From NCBI GenBank assembly GCA_035480955.1, contig DATIHF010000021.1, positions 1 through 13,926 on the forward strand: a stretch of DNA of 13,926 nucleotides, read 5' to 3'. The first letter of the stretch is position 1. Each line of letters starts with the position of its first letter. The notes under the pieces are model-generated. The model made no database searches, was not told where the DNA came from, and saw only the letters and a program-made list of their open reading frames with translations. Positions 6,682 to 13,551 of this stretch are shown piece by piece. Origin of the DNA: DATIHF01 sp035480955. Its GTDB lineage: Bacteria > Patescibacteriota > Microgenomatia > Woykebacterales > RBG-16-39-9b. The position numbers and the translations under genes were made by a program.

Positions 6682-8651
6682 CTCAAGGGGGCGTCAAAAT
6701 CCTTTTTTAAAAAATTCACAATTTTGCTCCGTACTTTGGAGGCTTCCTCGCTAGTTAGGGTTTTTTCTTGATCAAGGTAGGCTATTCTTAAGGTCACTGA
6801 TCTTTTGCCAGCAGATTCAAAAATATCAACAAGGTCAACAGAATTGATTAAATTATCTACTTTTTTGAGCTTTCCAACCAACTCCCCGATTAAATATTTT
6901 TTCCCTAAATAAAATGAAAAGTCCTCAATAACACTAGGATATTTTGCTAGCATTTGGTAATTTGGGACGTCTTCAAAATTTATTACTTCAGCTAAAAACT
7001 CTGCTGCAAAAACTTGTCCAGTTAGACCAAATTTTGAGGCCAACTTTGAGTTAACAGTGCCAAATTTACCGATTACTTTACTACCAACAATAAAATCTAG
7101 AGAACTTTCAAAAAGCGGATCCTGAGCTATTTTTTCGCTAACTTCACGGTTAGCTTTTCTAAAAAGCTCATCAAGCACACCTTTCACCTCACTTAAACTT
7201 TTAGTGGAGATAATTCCGATTTTAACCGGCTGTTTCGGCAGCTTTGTCCCTGGGTCTGTTTCTTTCAGGTAAACTTTAGAGATTTCAAAAAAAGCTCTGT
7301 CAGTCCGCTCCGGGTTCGCAGAGACCGCTTTAATCAGATTAATTAACAGAGTCGGGCGCAAATATTCAAAGTCACTACTAGCTGGATTAAGGACTTTCAA
7401 GACTTCTTCCTTTTTAAAACCAAATTCGGTCACTTCTTTTTCTGAAATCAAGCTGTAGCCAGTGGATTCGTTGAAACCATTAAGGAGCAAAAACTCTCTA
7501 ATCTGTTCTAGATTTTTTTCCAGTGGATCCTCTTTCAGTGAAAACTTCCCCGCAGGAATTGTTTTTGGTAGCTTGTTATAGCCGTAAAGTCGGGCAATCT
7601 CTTCAACAATATCTTCCTCTATAGCAATATCAGTGCGAAAAGTCGGAATTGTGATTTCCAAAGAACCTTTGGAGAGCTGGGAGGACTTTATTTTAAAACC
7701 AACACTGGTAAGCAGATCGAAAACCTCTTCTTTTGGGATGGCGATTCCCAAAATCTCCGCTATGGAATCTAGTTCGACTTCAAGAGTTTCTTCTTCTACA
7801 GCAGGAGTTGTTGTAATCTTTGAAGAGAGCCTCGCTAGAGCATTTTCCGATAAAAGTTTGACCGCTCGGTTAAGAGCAAACAAATGTCCATTGAGATCAA
7901 GCTTCTTCTCAAACCTAGTAGAGGCTTCAGTGCGAAGTTTGGTAGCGAGTGAGGTCTTGCGGATGATTGTGGGTGAATAGATGGGAGAGAGTAAAATTAT
8001 TTCTTTAGTGCCCTCGTCAATTTCAGAGTTTTCTCCTCCCATCAAACCAGCAAGATCAACTAGTTTCTCCTCGTCCTCAATTATTATCGCGTTTTCGGGC
8101 AGAACCCTCTCAACAGTGTCGAGAGTGACAACTTTTTCTCCTTTTTTAGCTCCTCGAACAGTCAGTTCTCCTTTGATTTTGGCTGCATCAAAGGAATGCA
8201 TTGGCTGCCCAGTCTCAAGCATGACAAAATTTGTAATATCCACAATATTGTTGATTGCTCTCACTCCGGAAAGTTCAAGATATTTTTTGATCCACTCGGG
8301 ACTTTCTTCGATTTCAATATTGTTTAGCCTGACTAAGCTGTAGTTCTCCAAAAGCTTTTTGTCGGCTACTTTGAAAAGAACCCGGTTAGTAAGGTTTGAG
8401 TTTGGCAGAAGTAACTCTGTTTCAGGGATCTCTAGTTCAGAGTTAAATAAAGAGGAGATCTCTCGTGCTAGACCAAGGAGAGAAAGTGTATCGGGGCGAT
8501 TGGGAGTGATCTCAAGCTCTAAGACGTTTTCTTCGCCAACCTTTTTTATTTGTTCTACTTTGGTACCGGAAAGAAGCAGCTTTTCCGCTAATTTTTCAAC
8601 GTCAGCTTTGAAAGAAACATATTCTTTTAGCCAAGAGACTGGAGCTAACAT
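6672..8651 (-). CDS. pheT: phenylalanyl-tRNA synthetase beta subunit, short form without EMAP-like domain
   Basis: Partner of PheS in the PheRS heterotetramer, supplying the editing site and tRNA-binding parts. The 659 residues are well below the usual 780-800. The N-terminus (MLAPVSWLKEYV) reaches VEQIKKVGEENVLELEITPNRPD almost directly, so the EMAP/OB-fold tRNA-binding domain that normally follows residue 40 is absent. The B3/B4 editing domain is present with GQPMHSFD at 148-155 and RTEASTRFEKKLD at 240-252, then the B5 domain (about 290-365), the catalytic-like core, and a C-terminal FDX-ACB anticodon-binding domain (about 565-657). The join is seamless and in frame, so this is a domain loss and not a frameshift. 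The start is three bases after the pheS stop, so the two are surely co-transcribed. Confidence 0.95.
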   Translation of the reverse strand: MLAPVSWLKEYVSFKADVEKLAEKLLLSGTKVEQIKKVGEENVLELEITPNRPDTLSLLGLAREISSLFNSELEIPETELLLPNSNLTNRVLFKVADKKLLENYSLVRLNNIEIEESPEWIKKYLELSGVRAINNIVDITNFVMLETGQPMHSFDAAKIKGELTVRGAKKGEKVVTLDTVERVLPENAIIIEDEEKLVDLAGLMGGENSEIDEGTKEIILLSPIYSPTIIRKTSLATKLRTEASTRFEKKLDLNGHLFALNRAVKLLSENALARLSSKITTTPAVEEETLEVELDSIAEILGIAIPKEEVFDLLTSVGFKIKSSQLSKGSLEITIPTFRTDIAIEEDIVEEIARLYGYNKLPKTIPAGKFSLKEDPLEKNLEQIREFLLLNGFNESTGYSLISEKEVTEFGFKKEEVLKVLNPASSDFEYLRPTLLINLIKAVSANPERTDRAFFEISKVYLKETDPGTKLPKQPVKIGIISTKSLSEVKGVLDELFRKANREVSEKIAQDPLFESSLDFIVGSKVIGKFGTVNSKLASKFGLTGQVFAAEFLAEVINFEDVPNYQMLAKYPSVIEDFSFYLGKKYLIGELVGKLKKVDNLINSVDLVDIFESAGKRSVTLRIAYLDQEKTLTSEEASKVRSKIVNFLKKDFDAPLRKN

Positions 8652-8654
8652 AGT

Positions 8655-9647
8655 TTAAAATTGCTCCAAAAATTCAAGCTGATTTTGATAAAAAAGACGA
8701 ATATCATCGATGCCGTATTTGAGCATGGCGATTCTCTCTGGACCCATTCCAAAAGCAAAACCACGGTATTTTTTGGGATCGATGCCAACATTTTTCAGCA
8801 CTTCAGGATGGACCATCCCTGCCCCCATTATTTCGATCCACTTGCCGCTTTTGTGTAAAACTTCTACTTCGATTGAAGGTTCCGTATAGGGGAAATGATG
8901 GCCATAAACTCGAATTTTTGCTTCTTCGCCAAACATTTTTTTGGCAAAATATTCCAGAGTACCCAGTAGATCAGTTAAACCAATCTTTTCATCAACTAGT
9001 AAACCTTCAACTTGGTAGAAAGCAGGCAGATGGGTACTATCAAGCTGTTCTACTCGGTAAACTCTTCCAGGGAACAACATGCGAATTGGTGGGTTATTTT
9101 TTTCCATGTAACGAATTTGCATTGTTGAGGTTTGGGTGCGCAAAAGGATCTCATCGGATAAATAATAGGTTTGCTGCAAGTCTCTGGCGGGATGATCTTT
9201 ATGGAGTCGCAGCTTTTGAAAATTATAGAGATCAAACTCGATTTCTGGACCATCGAGCCAGCCAAATCCAAGTGGATGGAAAATTTCTTTAATCTCGTTG
9301 ATTATTTTTATGGTTGGATGAGCGTGTCCGTAACTGGGTTTTTTACCAGGAATCGTGAGATCCTCAGTTGAGAAAGTCGCCAGAGCCCTAGCAGGCTTTT
9401 CTTTACTAACAATCTTGTCTGTTAAGAGACTTTCAGCCTCCGATTTTAATTTATTTAAGAGCGGGACCAGCTCTTTTTTGTCTTCGATTTTGAGTTTGGG
9501 AATTTCTTTGTAGAGATTGGTAATTAAGCCTTGTTTCCTGCCCAAAAATTTTACCCGCAACTCTTCAAGCTCTTCTGGTGAGTTTATCTGTTTGGAGGCT
9601 TCTTTTAGCTCTTTTTTTATTTTTTCAATCTCAGCTGCGTTTAGCAT
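8655..9647 (-). CDS. pheS: phenylalanyl-tRNA synthetase alpha subunit
   Basis: Catalytic subunit of PheRS, a class II synthetase making Phe-tRNA-Phe. The 330 residues match the family length. An N-terminal coiled-coil arm (about 1-85, rich in Lys and Glu, with KFLGRKQGLIT at 33-43) that binds tRNA is followed by the class II core: HPTIKIINEI at 110-119 and GPEIEFDLYNF at 133-143, motif 2 around PGRVYRVEQLDSTHLPAF (193-210), GAGMVHPEVL at 275-284, and motif 3 GMGPERIAMLKYGIDDIR at 300-317. No Shine-Dalgarno is seen. The upstream 282 bp hold a strong promoter, a terminator-like hairpin, a 10-bp palindrome and a weak -10 box close to the start codon, so expression is probably controlled there and not through the rplT operon. 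Confidence 0.96.
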   Translation of the reverse strand: MLNAAEIEKIKKELKEASKQINSPEELEELRVKFLGRKQGLITNLYKEIPKLKIEDKKELVPLLNKLKSEAESLLTDKIVSKEKPARALATFSTEDLTIPGKKPSYGHAHPTIKIINEIKEIFHPLGFGWLDGPEIEFDLYNFQKLRLHKDHPARDLQQTYYLSDEILLRTQTSTMQIRYMEKNNPPIRMLFPGRVYRVEQLDSTHLPAFYQVEGLLVDEKIGLTDLLGTLEYFAKKMFGEEAKIRVYGHHFPYTEPSIEVEVLHKSGKWIEIMGAGMVHPEVLKNVGIDPKKYRGFAFGMGPERIAMLKYGIDDIRLFYQNQLEFLEQF

Positions 9648-9654
9648 TGCTGAA

Positions 9655-9660
9655 ATAATA
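9655..9660 (-). promoter_or_regulatory. possible -10 box immediately before pheS
   Basis: TATTAT on the minus strand ends eight bases before the pheS ATG, so a transcript would start at or next to the start codon. No convincing -35 is present 16-18 bp upstream. It would give pheST a promoter beyond the hairpin. The call is weak because the region is AT-rich. Confidence 0.25.
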
Positions 9661-9706
9661 ATACATTTAGGGCTACTTTTGAAAGAAATGAATTTGAAGG
9701 AAGTAT

Positions 9707-9716
9707 CGCACGTGCG
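9707..9716. repeat. 10-bp perfect palindrome in the pheST leader
   Basis: CGCACGTGCG is a perfect, GC-rich palindrome inside an AT-rich spacer about 60 bp before pheS. It could be an operator half-site pair or incidental; no regulator is suggested by the window. Confidence 0.35.
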
Positions 9717-9757
9717 TCTCGCTTGAAAACAAAAAATGCGAAGATGAGTTTTTAGGG

Positions 9758-9826
9758 AAAAAAAATCAACTCCGAGATGGGAAGCTTACGCCTGCCCTAC
9801 ATAAGCTTCCCACTTCAAAGTCGATT
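9758..9826 (-). ncRNA. hairpin RNA of about 69 nt ahead of pheST: attenuator-type terminator or small RNA
   Basis: The minus-strand transcript predicted to start at 9826 would fold at once. The outer arms AATCGACTTTGA (9826-9815) and TCGGAGTTGATT (9775-9764) pair over 12 positions with three G-U pairs. After one A-C mismatch and one G-U come the inner arms TGGGAAGCTTA (9812-9802) and TAAGCTTCCCA (9788-9778), 11 perfect pairs around a 13-base loop. The right arm runs into a tract of eight T in total (9765-9758), six of them beyond the stem. Start site, stem and U-run fit together as one unit. It may be a constitutive terminator attenuating pheST, or a stand-alone small RNA. No T-box consensus and no leader peptide precede it. 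Confidence 0.6.
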
Positions 9827-9832
9827 TGTCCC

Positions 9833-9861
9833 ATTATAGCAAGAATATTGCTAAATGTCAA
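9833..9861 (-). promoter_or_regulatory. consensus sigma70 promoter with extended -10 ahead of the hairpin RNA and pheST
   Basis: On the minus strand TTGACA (9861-9856), a 17-bp spacer and TATAAT (9838-9833), preceded by TGC to give an extended -10. Every element matches consensus, so this is the strongest promoter in the window. The expected start at about 9826 coincides with the first base of the hairpin. Confidence 0.88.
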
Positions 9862-9929
9862 GAACTATGGGGCTAGGTTTAAATTAACTATAAGTTTAAG
9901 TGAGGAAATAGACTGATAGATAAGGAAAA

Positions 9930-10262
9930 TTAAGGCAGTAGTTTTTTGAAAGTCTCGGGATCGCTCTCAGCAATTTGCGCTAAAATTTTTCGGTCAAGCT
10001 CAACCTTTTCCTCATTTAGATAATGGATAAAATCTTTATAGGAAACATCTTCTCCTAAAGCGGCATTAATTTTAGTAATCCAGAGAGTTCTGGCTTGCTG
10101 TTTTCTTTGCTTGCGGCCAGAGTAGGCGTAAGAGCCTGCGTGCATGACGGCTTCTTTGGCAGTTCGAATGAGTTTACTACGAGCACCGTAGTAGCCTTTG
10201 GCGGCTTTGAGAATTTTTTTGTGTTTAGCTCTTTTTGTAAAACCTTTTTTTACTCTGGTCAT
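9930..10262 (-). CDS. rplT: 50S ribosomal protein L20
   Basis: Primary rRNA-binding protein needed early in 50S assembly. The 110 residues (family usually 115-120) open with MTRVKKGFTKRAKHKKILKA and GYYGARSKLIRTAKEAV, the long basic helix of L20 that threads into 23S rRNA, then YSGRKQRKQQARTLWITKI at 47-65 and the globular C-terminal half with NAALGEDVSYKDF. It is third in the infC-rpmI-rplT order conserved across bacteria and begins three bases after the rpmI stop. No Shine-Dalgarno is evident, so translation is probably coupled to rpmI. No clear terminator follows in the 68 bp before the next promoter. Confidence 0.96.
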   Translation of the reverse strand: MTRVKKGFTKRAKHKKILKAAKGYYGARSKLIRTAKEAVMHAGSYAYSGRKQRKQQARTLWITKINAALGEDVSYKDFIHYLNEEKVELDRKILAQIAESDPETFKKLLP

Positions 10263-10265
10263 AGC

Positions 10266-10457
10266 TTATTGATTCAATAATCTTTTAATTTTCTTTTTGT
10301 CAGGACCGGCGACCAACTTTGGCTCTAGCTGAGAGCGCAAACGTCGAGCACTTTTGTGTTCCTTTAGATGGGAGGAGAGTCCTCCTTTGCGCAATATCTT
10401 ACCAGTTGAGGTAAGTTTAAAACGTTTTTTTGCTGCTTTTTTTGTTTTGTTTTTCAT
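10266..10457 (-). CDS. rpmI: 50S ribosomal protein L35
   Basis: Small basic protein of the large ribosomal subunit. The 63 residues show the L35 pattern: MKNKTKKAAKKRFKLTSTGK, then a His/Arg/Lys-rich middle (SSHLKEHKSARRLRS) and a Lys-rich end. Its ATG follows the infC TAA with no gap, and rplT starts three bases after its stop. This is the standard infC-rpmI-rplT operon. In E. coli, L20 represses translation of this pair through an mRNA structure; no such structure was worked out here. Confidence 0.95.
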   Translation of the reverse strand: MKNKTKKAAKKRFKLTSTGKILRKGGLSSHLKEHKSARRLRSQLEPKLVAGPDKKKIKRLLNQ

Positions 10458-10970
10458 TTATTTTCTAATCGCGTTGAAAGATAAACTCAAATTTCTACCT
10501 AAAAATTTAGGGTCACCGTCGGCAACACCTGAATCTATCAAAATATCCTTTGCTTTATTCAAAACGCCAAAGCCAAATTCAGTATGGGCCATCTCGCGAC
10601 CGGAAAATTTCACTGTTAGTTTGACTCGATCACCTTCTGCCAAAAATTCTTTGGCCCGTTTGAGTCTATTTTCCAAATCATGACTCCCCATCAGAGGCCC
10701 AAGCCAGATTTCTTTAGTTGAGATCTCGTGGGTTTTTTTCTTGGCGATTCTCTCTTTTTTAGCCTCTTCGTATTTAAATTTCTTAAAATCAACAATCTTG
10801 GCGACTGGTGGCACTGCGTTTCCCGAAATCTCCACCAAATCCAAACCCTGCTCTGCAGCTATATTGATCGCCTCAGCAGTTTTTTTAACACCAATTTGCT
10901 TTCCTGAAGCATCAAGCAGTCTGACTTCTAAAGCTTTGATATTGTTATTTAATTTATAAAATCTTCCGAT
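10458..10970 (-). CDS. infC: translation initiation factor IF-3, apparent AUC start
   Basis: IF-3 binds the 30S subunit, keeps subunits apart and rejects wrong start codons. The reading frame from the AUC at 10970 gives 170 residues, the usual IF-3 length. The N-terminal domain includes RFYKLNNNIKALEVRLLD at 3-20 and QGLDLVEISGNAVPPVAKI, followed by a Lys-rich linker helix (KKFKYEEAKKERIAKKK) and the C-terminal domain with HDLENRLKRAKEFL, VKLTVKFSGREMAH and the ending NLSLSFNAIRK. No ATG, GTG or TTG occurs in frame before residue 43; the TTG there encodes the Leu of the conserved GLDLVEI and would delete half the N-terminal domain. The frame closes at a TAA just upstream of tsaC's last codons. 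AUC at 10970 is the only sensible start, seven bases after AAGGAG. It lies 19 bp after tsaC and abuts rpmI. Confidence 0.93.
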   Translation of the reverse strand: MGRFYKLNNNIKALEVRLLDASGKQIGVKKTAEAINIAAEQGLDLVEISGNAVPPVAKIVDFKKFKYEEAKKERIAKKKTHEISTKEIWLGPLMGSHDLENRLKRAKEFLAEGDRVKLTVKFSGREMAHTEFGFGVLNKAKDILIDSGVADGDPKFLGRNLSLSFNAIRK

Positions 10971-10983
10971 TCGGCTACTCCTT
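10968..10983 (-). promoter_or_regulatory. Shine-Dalgarno and AUC start codon of infC
   Basis: AAGGAG (10983-10978), a 7-base spacer, then ATC (10970-10968). It is one of only three clear Shine-Dalgarno sites in the window. E. coli infC starts with AUU, and IF-3 represses its own synthesis by rejecting that codon; an AUC start here would allow the same control. Confidence 0.75.
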
Positions 10984-10989
10984 AAACTT

Positions 10990-11568
10990 TCAAATTTTTA
11001 GCTGCTTCTTACTGATTGAGCCTTCTCTAACAATATTATATCCGCTTCCTGCAAAACTAATTATAGTTGAAGGCTGCGCTCCCTCAGGCTCAACTGGGAC
11101 AACGTAGTCTACCTTGCTAGCCAGGCTTTTGTCAATCTCAGAAAGTTTCCTTGGCGCTTGCTCCCCCTTGAAGTTAGCTGAAGGAGCTAGCAAAGGCTGG
11201 TCAATAAGTTCGAAAAGTTCCTTGATAAATGTATTCGAAGAGACTCTTACTGCAAGGCTATTGCCAGGTCCCAGGAGCTCTTCTGAGACGTTTTTCCGGC
11301 AAGGTAGGGCAATCGTGAGCGGGCCAGGCCAAAAGCTCTCAACGAGCTCTAGTGCTTTTCCATTAAACTCTACCCAAGACTGTGCCATTTCGAGATTTTT
11401 GACCAAAGCAAGAGTAGGTTGGCTCTCTTCGCGTTTCTTTAGTCTATAGAGTCTTGCAACAGTCTCTTTATTATTGATCAAACAGCCAATTCCAAACACA
11501 GTTTCAGTTGGGAAAATGACAAGCCCGCCTCTGTTTAAAACTTCCGCAGCTTTTTCTTCTTCAGCCAT
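10990..11568 (-). CDS. tsaC: L-threonylcarbamoyladenylate synthase (YrdC/TsaC type)
   Basis: Makes threonylcarbamoyl-AMP from threonine, bicarbonate and ATP, the first step of t6A37 modification in tRNAs reading ANN codons. The 192 residues are a stand-alone YrdC domain without the Sua5 C-terminal extension. Visible motifs are FPTETVFGIGC at 19-29, KKREESQP at 44-51, SFWPGPLTIAL at 78-88, LAVRVSSN at 105-112, LLAPSANFKG at 126-135, PSTIISF at 166-172 and IVREGSIS at 179-186. The ATG overlaps the end of thrS by eight bases, so translation is probably coupled. Placement between thrS and infC is logical: the enzyme uses threonine and its product supports start-codon and ANN decoding. The symbol could equally be written sua5. 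Confidence 0.9.
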   Translation of the reverse strand: MAEEEKAAEVLNRGGLVIFPTETVFGIGCLINNKETVARLYRLKKREESQPTLALVKNLEMAQSWVEFNGKALELVESFWPGPLTIALPCRKNVSEELLGPGNSLAVRVSSNTFIKELFELIDQPLLAPSANFKGEQAPRKLSEIDKSLASKVDYVVPVEPEGAQPSTIISFAGSGYNIVREGSISKKQLKI

Positions 11569-13312
11569 TGGGGAGTTCTTTTTTTAGCTCTTGGGTAAAA
11601 CTTTCCAGATCCTTGCTTCCCAAATTTTCTCCGTTTAGATTTCTCACACTAATATTTTTTTGAGCTTGTTCTTTATCACCTAAAATCAGCATGTAAGGAA
11701 TTTTCTGAAGTTGGGCTTCTCTGATTTTTGCACCCAGCGGTTCGCTTTTTGAATTCACTAAGGAGCGAAGTTTATTTTTTAGTAGTTTTTGATTGACTTC
11801 TTGGGCATAATCTAAATGCCGATCAGCGATTGGAATGACGGCAAACTGAATTGGAGAGAGCCAAAAAGGCAATTTCCCTCCAGTTTTTTCAAGTAGAAAA
11901 GCCATTGTTCGCTCCAGCGCTCCCAAGGAAGAGCGGTGAATGACAACCGGTTCTTTTTCCTTGCCGTTCTCATCAATATAGGTGAGTTCAAAACGCTTGG
12001 GTTGAACGAAATCATATTGTATTGTAAAGGCAGTTTCTTCTTTTCCTAATACGTTTTTGATTTGAACATCGATTTTCGGTCCGTAAAAGGCGGCTTCATT
12101 TTCGGCCTCGAAAAAGGGAGAGTCTGTTTCTTTTAGAGTTTCTCGAAGGACTTTTTCCGCTTCTTCCCAGCTTTTGTCATCTTTATAATATTTTTTCTCG
12201 TCAGAGCGGTTTCCCAAAGAGAGTCGATAGCGATAATCCTCGCCTTTTTTCAAACCAATCTTCTCGTTAACGAAATCAATGAGCTCTAGAACTTCTTTGA
12301 TCTGTCCTTTTGCTTGCTCCTTAGTGCAAATTATGTGTGCATCAGTGAGAGTAAACATCCTCACTCTCATCAGACCAGAGAGCTCCCCACTTTTCTCATA
12401 ACGAAACTGTGAGGCGACCTCGGCGATTTTTAAAGGCAGCTCACGATAACTGTGGAGTTTATCTTTATAAAGTATGAAGTGATGAGGACAAGTCATCGGT
12501 CGTAAAATCAGCTCTTCCTCATCGACCTTCATGGTCGGATACATGGTGTCTTTGTAGTAGGGGTAGTGGCCGCTTTTTTTGTATAAATCCACTTTAGCAA
12601 GTGGTGGAGTTATCACGTGCTCGTAACCTCGTCTGATCTCCTCATCAACAATAAAGCGCTCGAGCTCTCTTCGAATACTTGCCCCTTTTGAAGTGAGCAT
12701 TGGTAGACCTTTACCGACCACATCAGAAAAAACAAACAAATCCAGCTCTTTGCCGACTTTTCGATTGTCGTTTTCCTTGGATCTCTCTACTCTTTCTAAA
12801 TAATCTTTTAATTCTGAGTCACTCTCCCAGGCGGTTCCGTAAATACGAGTTAAAGAAGCGTTTTTTTCACTCCCTTTCCAGTAGGTTGCTGCCAGCGATA
12901 AAAGTTTAAAGGCTTTCAACTCAGAGGTATTGTCAACATGAGGGCCAGTGCAGAGATCAATAAATTCGCCTGTTTGGTAAAAAGAAACTTCCTTCTCACC
13001 TTCTTTTTGTAAATCTTCTATTAATTCTTTTTTGAAAGTTTCACCCTCTTTGTCAACGAAAGAGATTGCTTCATCAATCTTTTTTATTGTTTTAGTGTAG
13101 GGGAGCTTGTCTTTGGCCAATTCCCTCATCTTCGCTTCAATTTTCGGAAGCTCGTCAGAAGAGATTGGTTTTTCAAAAGAAAAATCGTAGTAAAAACCAT
13201 CATCAATCGTAGGACCGACTCCAAGCTTGGTATTGGGATAGAGTTTTTTCACTGCCGCGGCTAACAAATGAGCAGTGGAGTGCCTCATTGTCTCAAGGGA
13301 AGAATGTTTCAT
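11561..13312 (-). CDS. thrS: threonyl-tRNA synthetase without TGS domain
   Basis: Class II synthetase charging tRNA-Thr, with editing of Ser-tRNA-Thr. The 583 residues begin almost at once with the second additional (editing) domain: HSTAH at 11-15 supplies the HxxxH motif, and CTGPH at 121-125 the other pair. The ubiquitin-like TGS domain of about 60 residues that opens E. coli ThrS (642 residues) is missing. The catalytic core is intact, with the zinc ligands C275 (RPMTCPHH), H326 (TDAH) and H459 (VVIHRSSLGALER), motif 2 FRYEKSGELSGLMRVR at 303-318, and the HGTP anticodon-binding domain from about 488. The ATG overlaps the stop of the upstream small membrane gene (TAATG). No T-box leader is seen. 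Confidence 0.96.
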   Translation of the reverse strand: MKHSSLETMRHSTAHLLAAAVKKLYPNTKLGVGPTIDDGFYYDFSFEKPISSDELPKIEAKMRELAKDKLPYTKTIKKIDEAISFVDKEGETFKKELIEDLQKEGEKEVSFYQTGEFIDLCTGPHVDNTSELKAFKLLSLAATYWKGSEKNASLTRIYGTAWESDSELKDYLERVERSKENDNRKVGKELDLFVFSDVVGKGLPMLTSKGASIRRELERFIVDEEIRRGYEHVITPPLAKVDLYKKSGHYPYYKDTMYPTMKVDEEELILRPMTCPHHFILYKDKLHSYRELPLKIAEVASQFRYEKSGELSGLMRVRMFTLTDAHIICTKEQAKGQIKEVLELIDFVNEKIGLKKGEDYRYRLSLGNRSDEKKYYKDDKSWEEAEKVLRETLKETDSPFFEAENEAAFYGPKIDVQIKNVLGKEETAFTIQYDFVQPKRFELTYIDENGKEKEPVVIHRSSLGALERTMAFLLEKTGGKLPFWLSPIQFAVIPIADRHLDYAQEVNQKLLKNKLRSLVNSKSEPLGAKIREAQLQKIPYMLILGDKEQAQKNISVRNLNGENLGSKDLESFTQELKKELPNG

Positions 13313-13551
13313 TAGTGAGAGGTTTGTTGAACGTAATTAATAATTTCGGAGATATATTTACCAACAATTGGAACAGTGTCGAGATGGCCCAAAAAGAAAA
13401 TTAAAAAACCGAAAACAAAAGTAGCACCAATTGCACTGCCGACTCCGACCACAATTCCCGAGATAAAACCACGAACTAAGGGCCTTTCCTGAATTACATG
13501 GAGCTCTACCCCTTCTTTGGTGGTTTCGATTTTTACGATGTTACTCGTCAT
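13312..13551 (-). CDS. 79-residue single-span membrane protein, DUF5665-like
   Basis: Function unknown. The protein has a polar N-terminus (about 1-26), the sequence VRGFISGIVVGVGSAIGATFVFGFLIFFLG at 26-55 as one Gly-rich membrane span, then a short amphipathic end with VPIVGKYISEIINYVQQ. The order basic VRG, Gly-rich hydrophobic segment, then PIVGKYI resembles the DUF5665 family of small membrane proteins; this is from memory of the pattern, without a search. Its start overlaps the preceding 62-residue gene by 11 bases and its stop overlaps the thrS ATG, so it is translated as part of the thrS unit. It could be a membrane anchor or stress protein; nothing in the sequence decides this. Confidence 0.75.
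   Translation of the reverse strand: MTSNIVKIETTKEGVELHVIQERPLVRGFISGIVVGVGSAIGATFVFGFLIFFLGHLDTVPIVGKYISEIINYVQQTSH

Noticed and set aside
9764..9826. Inverted repeat as a miniature transposable element
   Set aside because: No flanking target-site duplication is visible, and promoter, stem and U-run line up as a transcription unit.
9866..9902. AT-rich inverted repeats after rplT as a terminator
   Set aside because: Stems of four or five A-T pairs with no T-run; too weak to terminate.
9648..9929. T-box riboswitch controlling pheST
   Set aside because: No T-box consensus, no specifier-loop architecture, and the transcript would be only about 69 nt before the terminator.
10842..10844. TTG as the start of infC
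   Set aside because: It is the Leu of the conserved GLDLVEI; using it would remove about 42 residues of the IF-3 N-terminal domain that are clearly encoded upstream.
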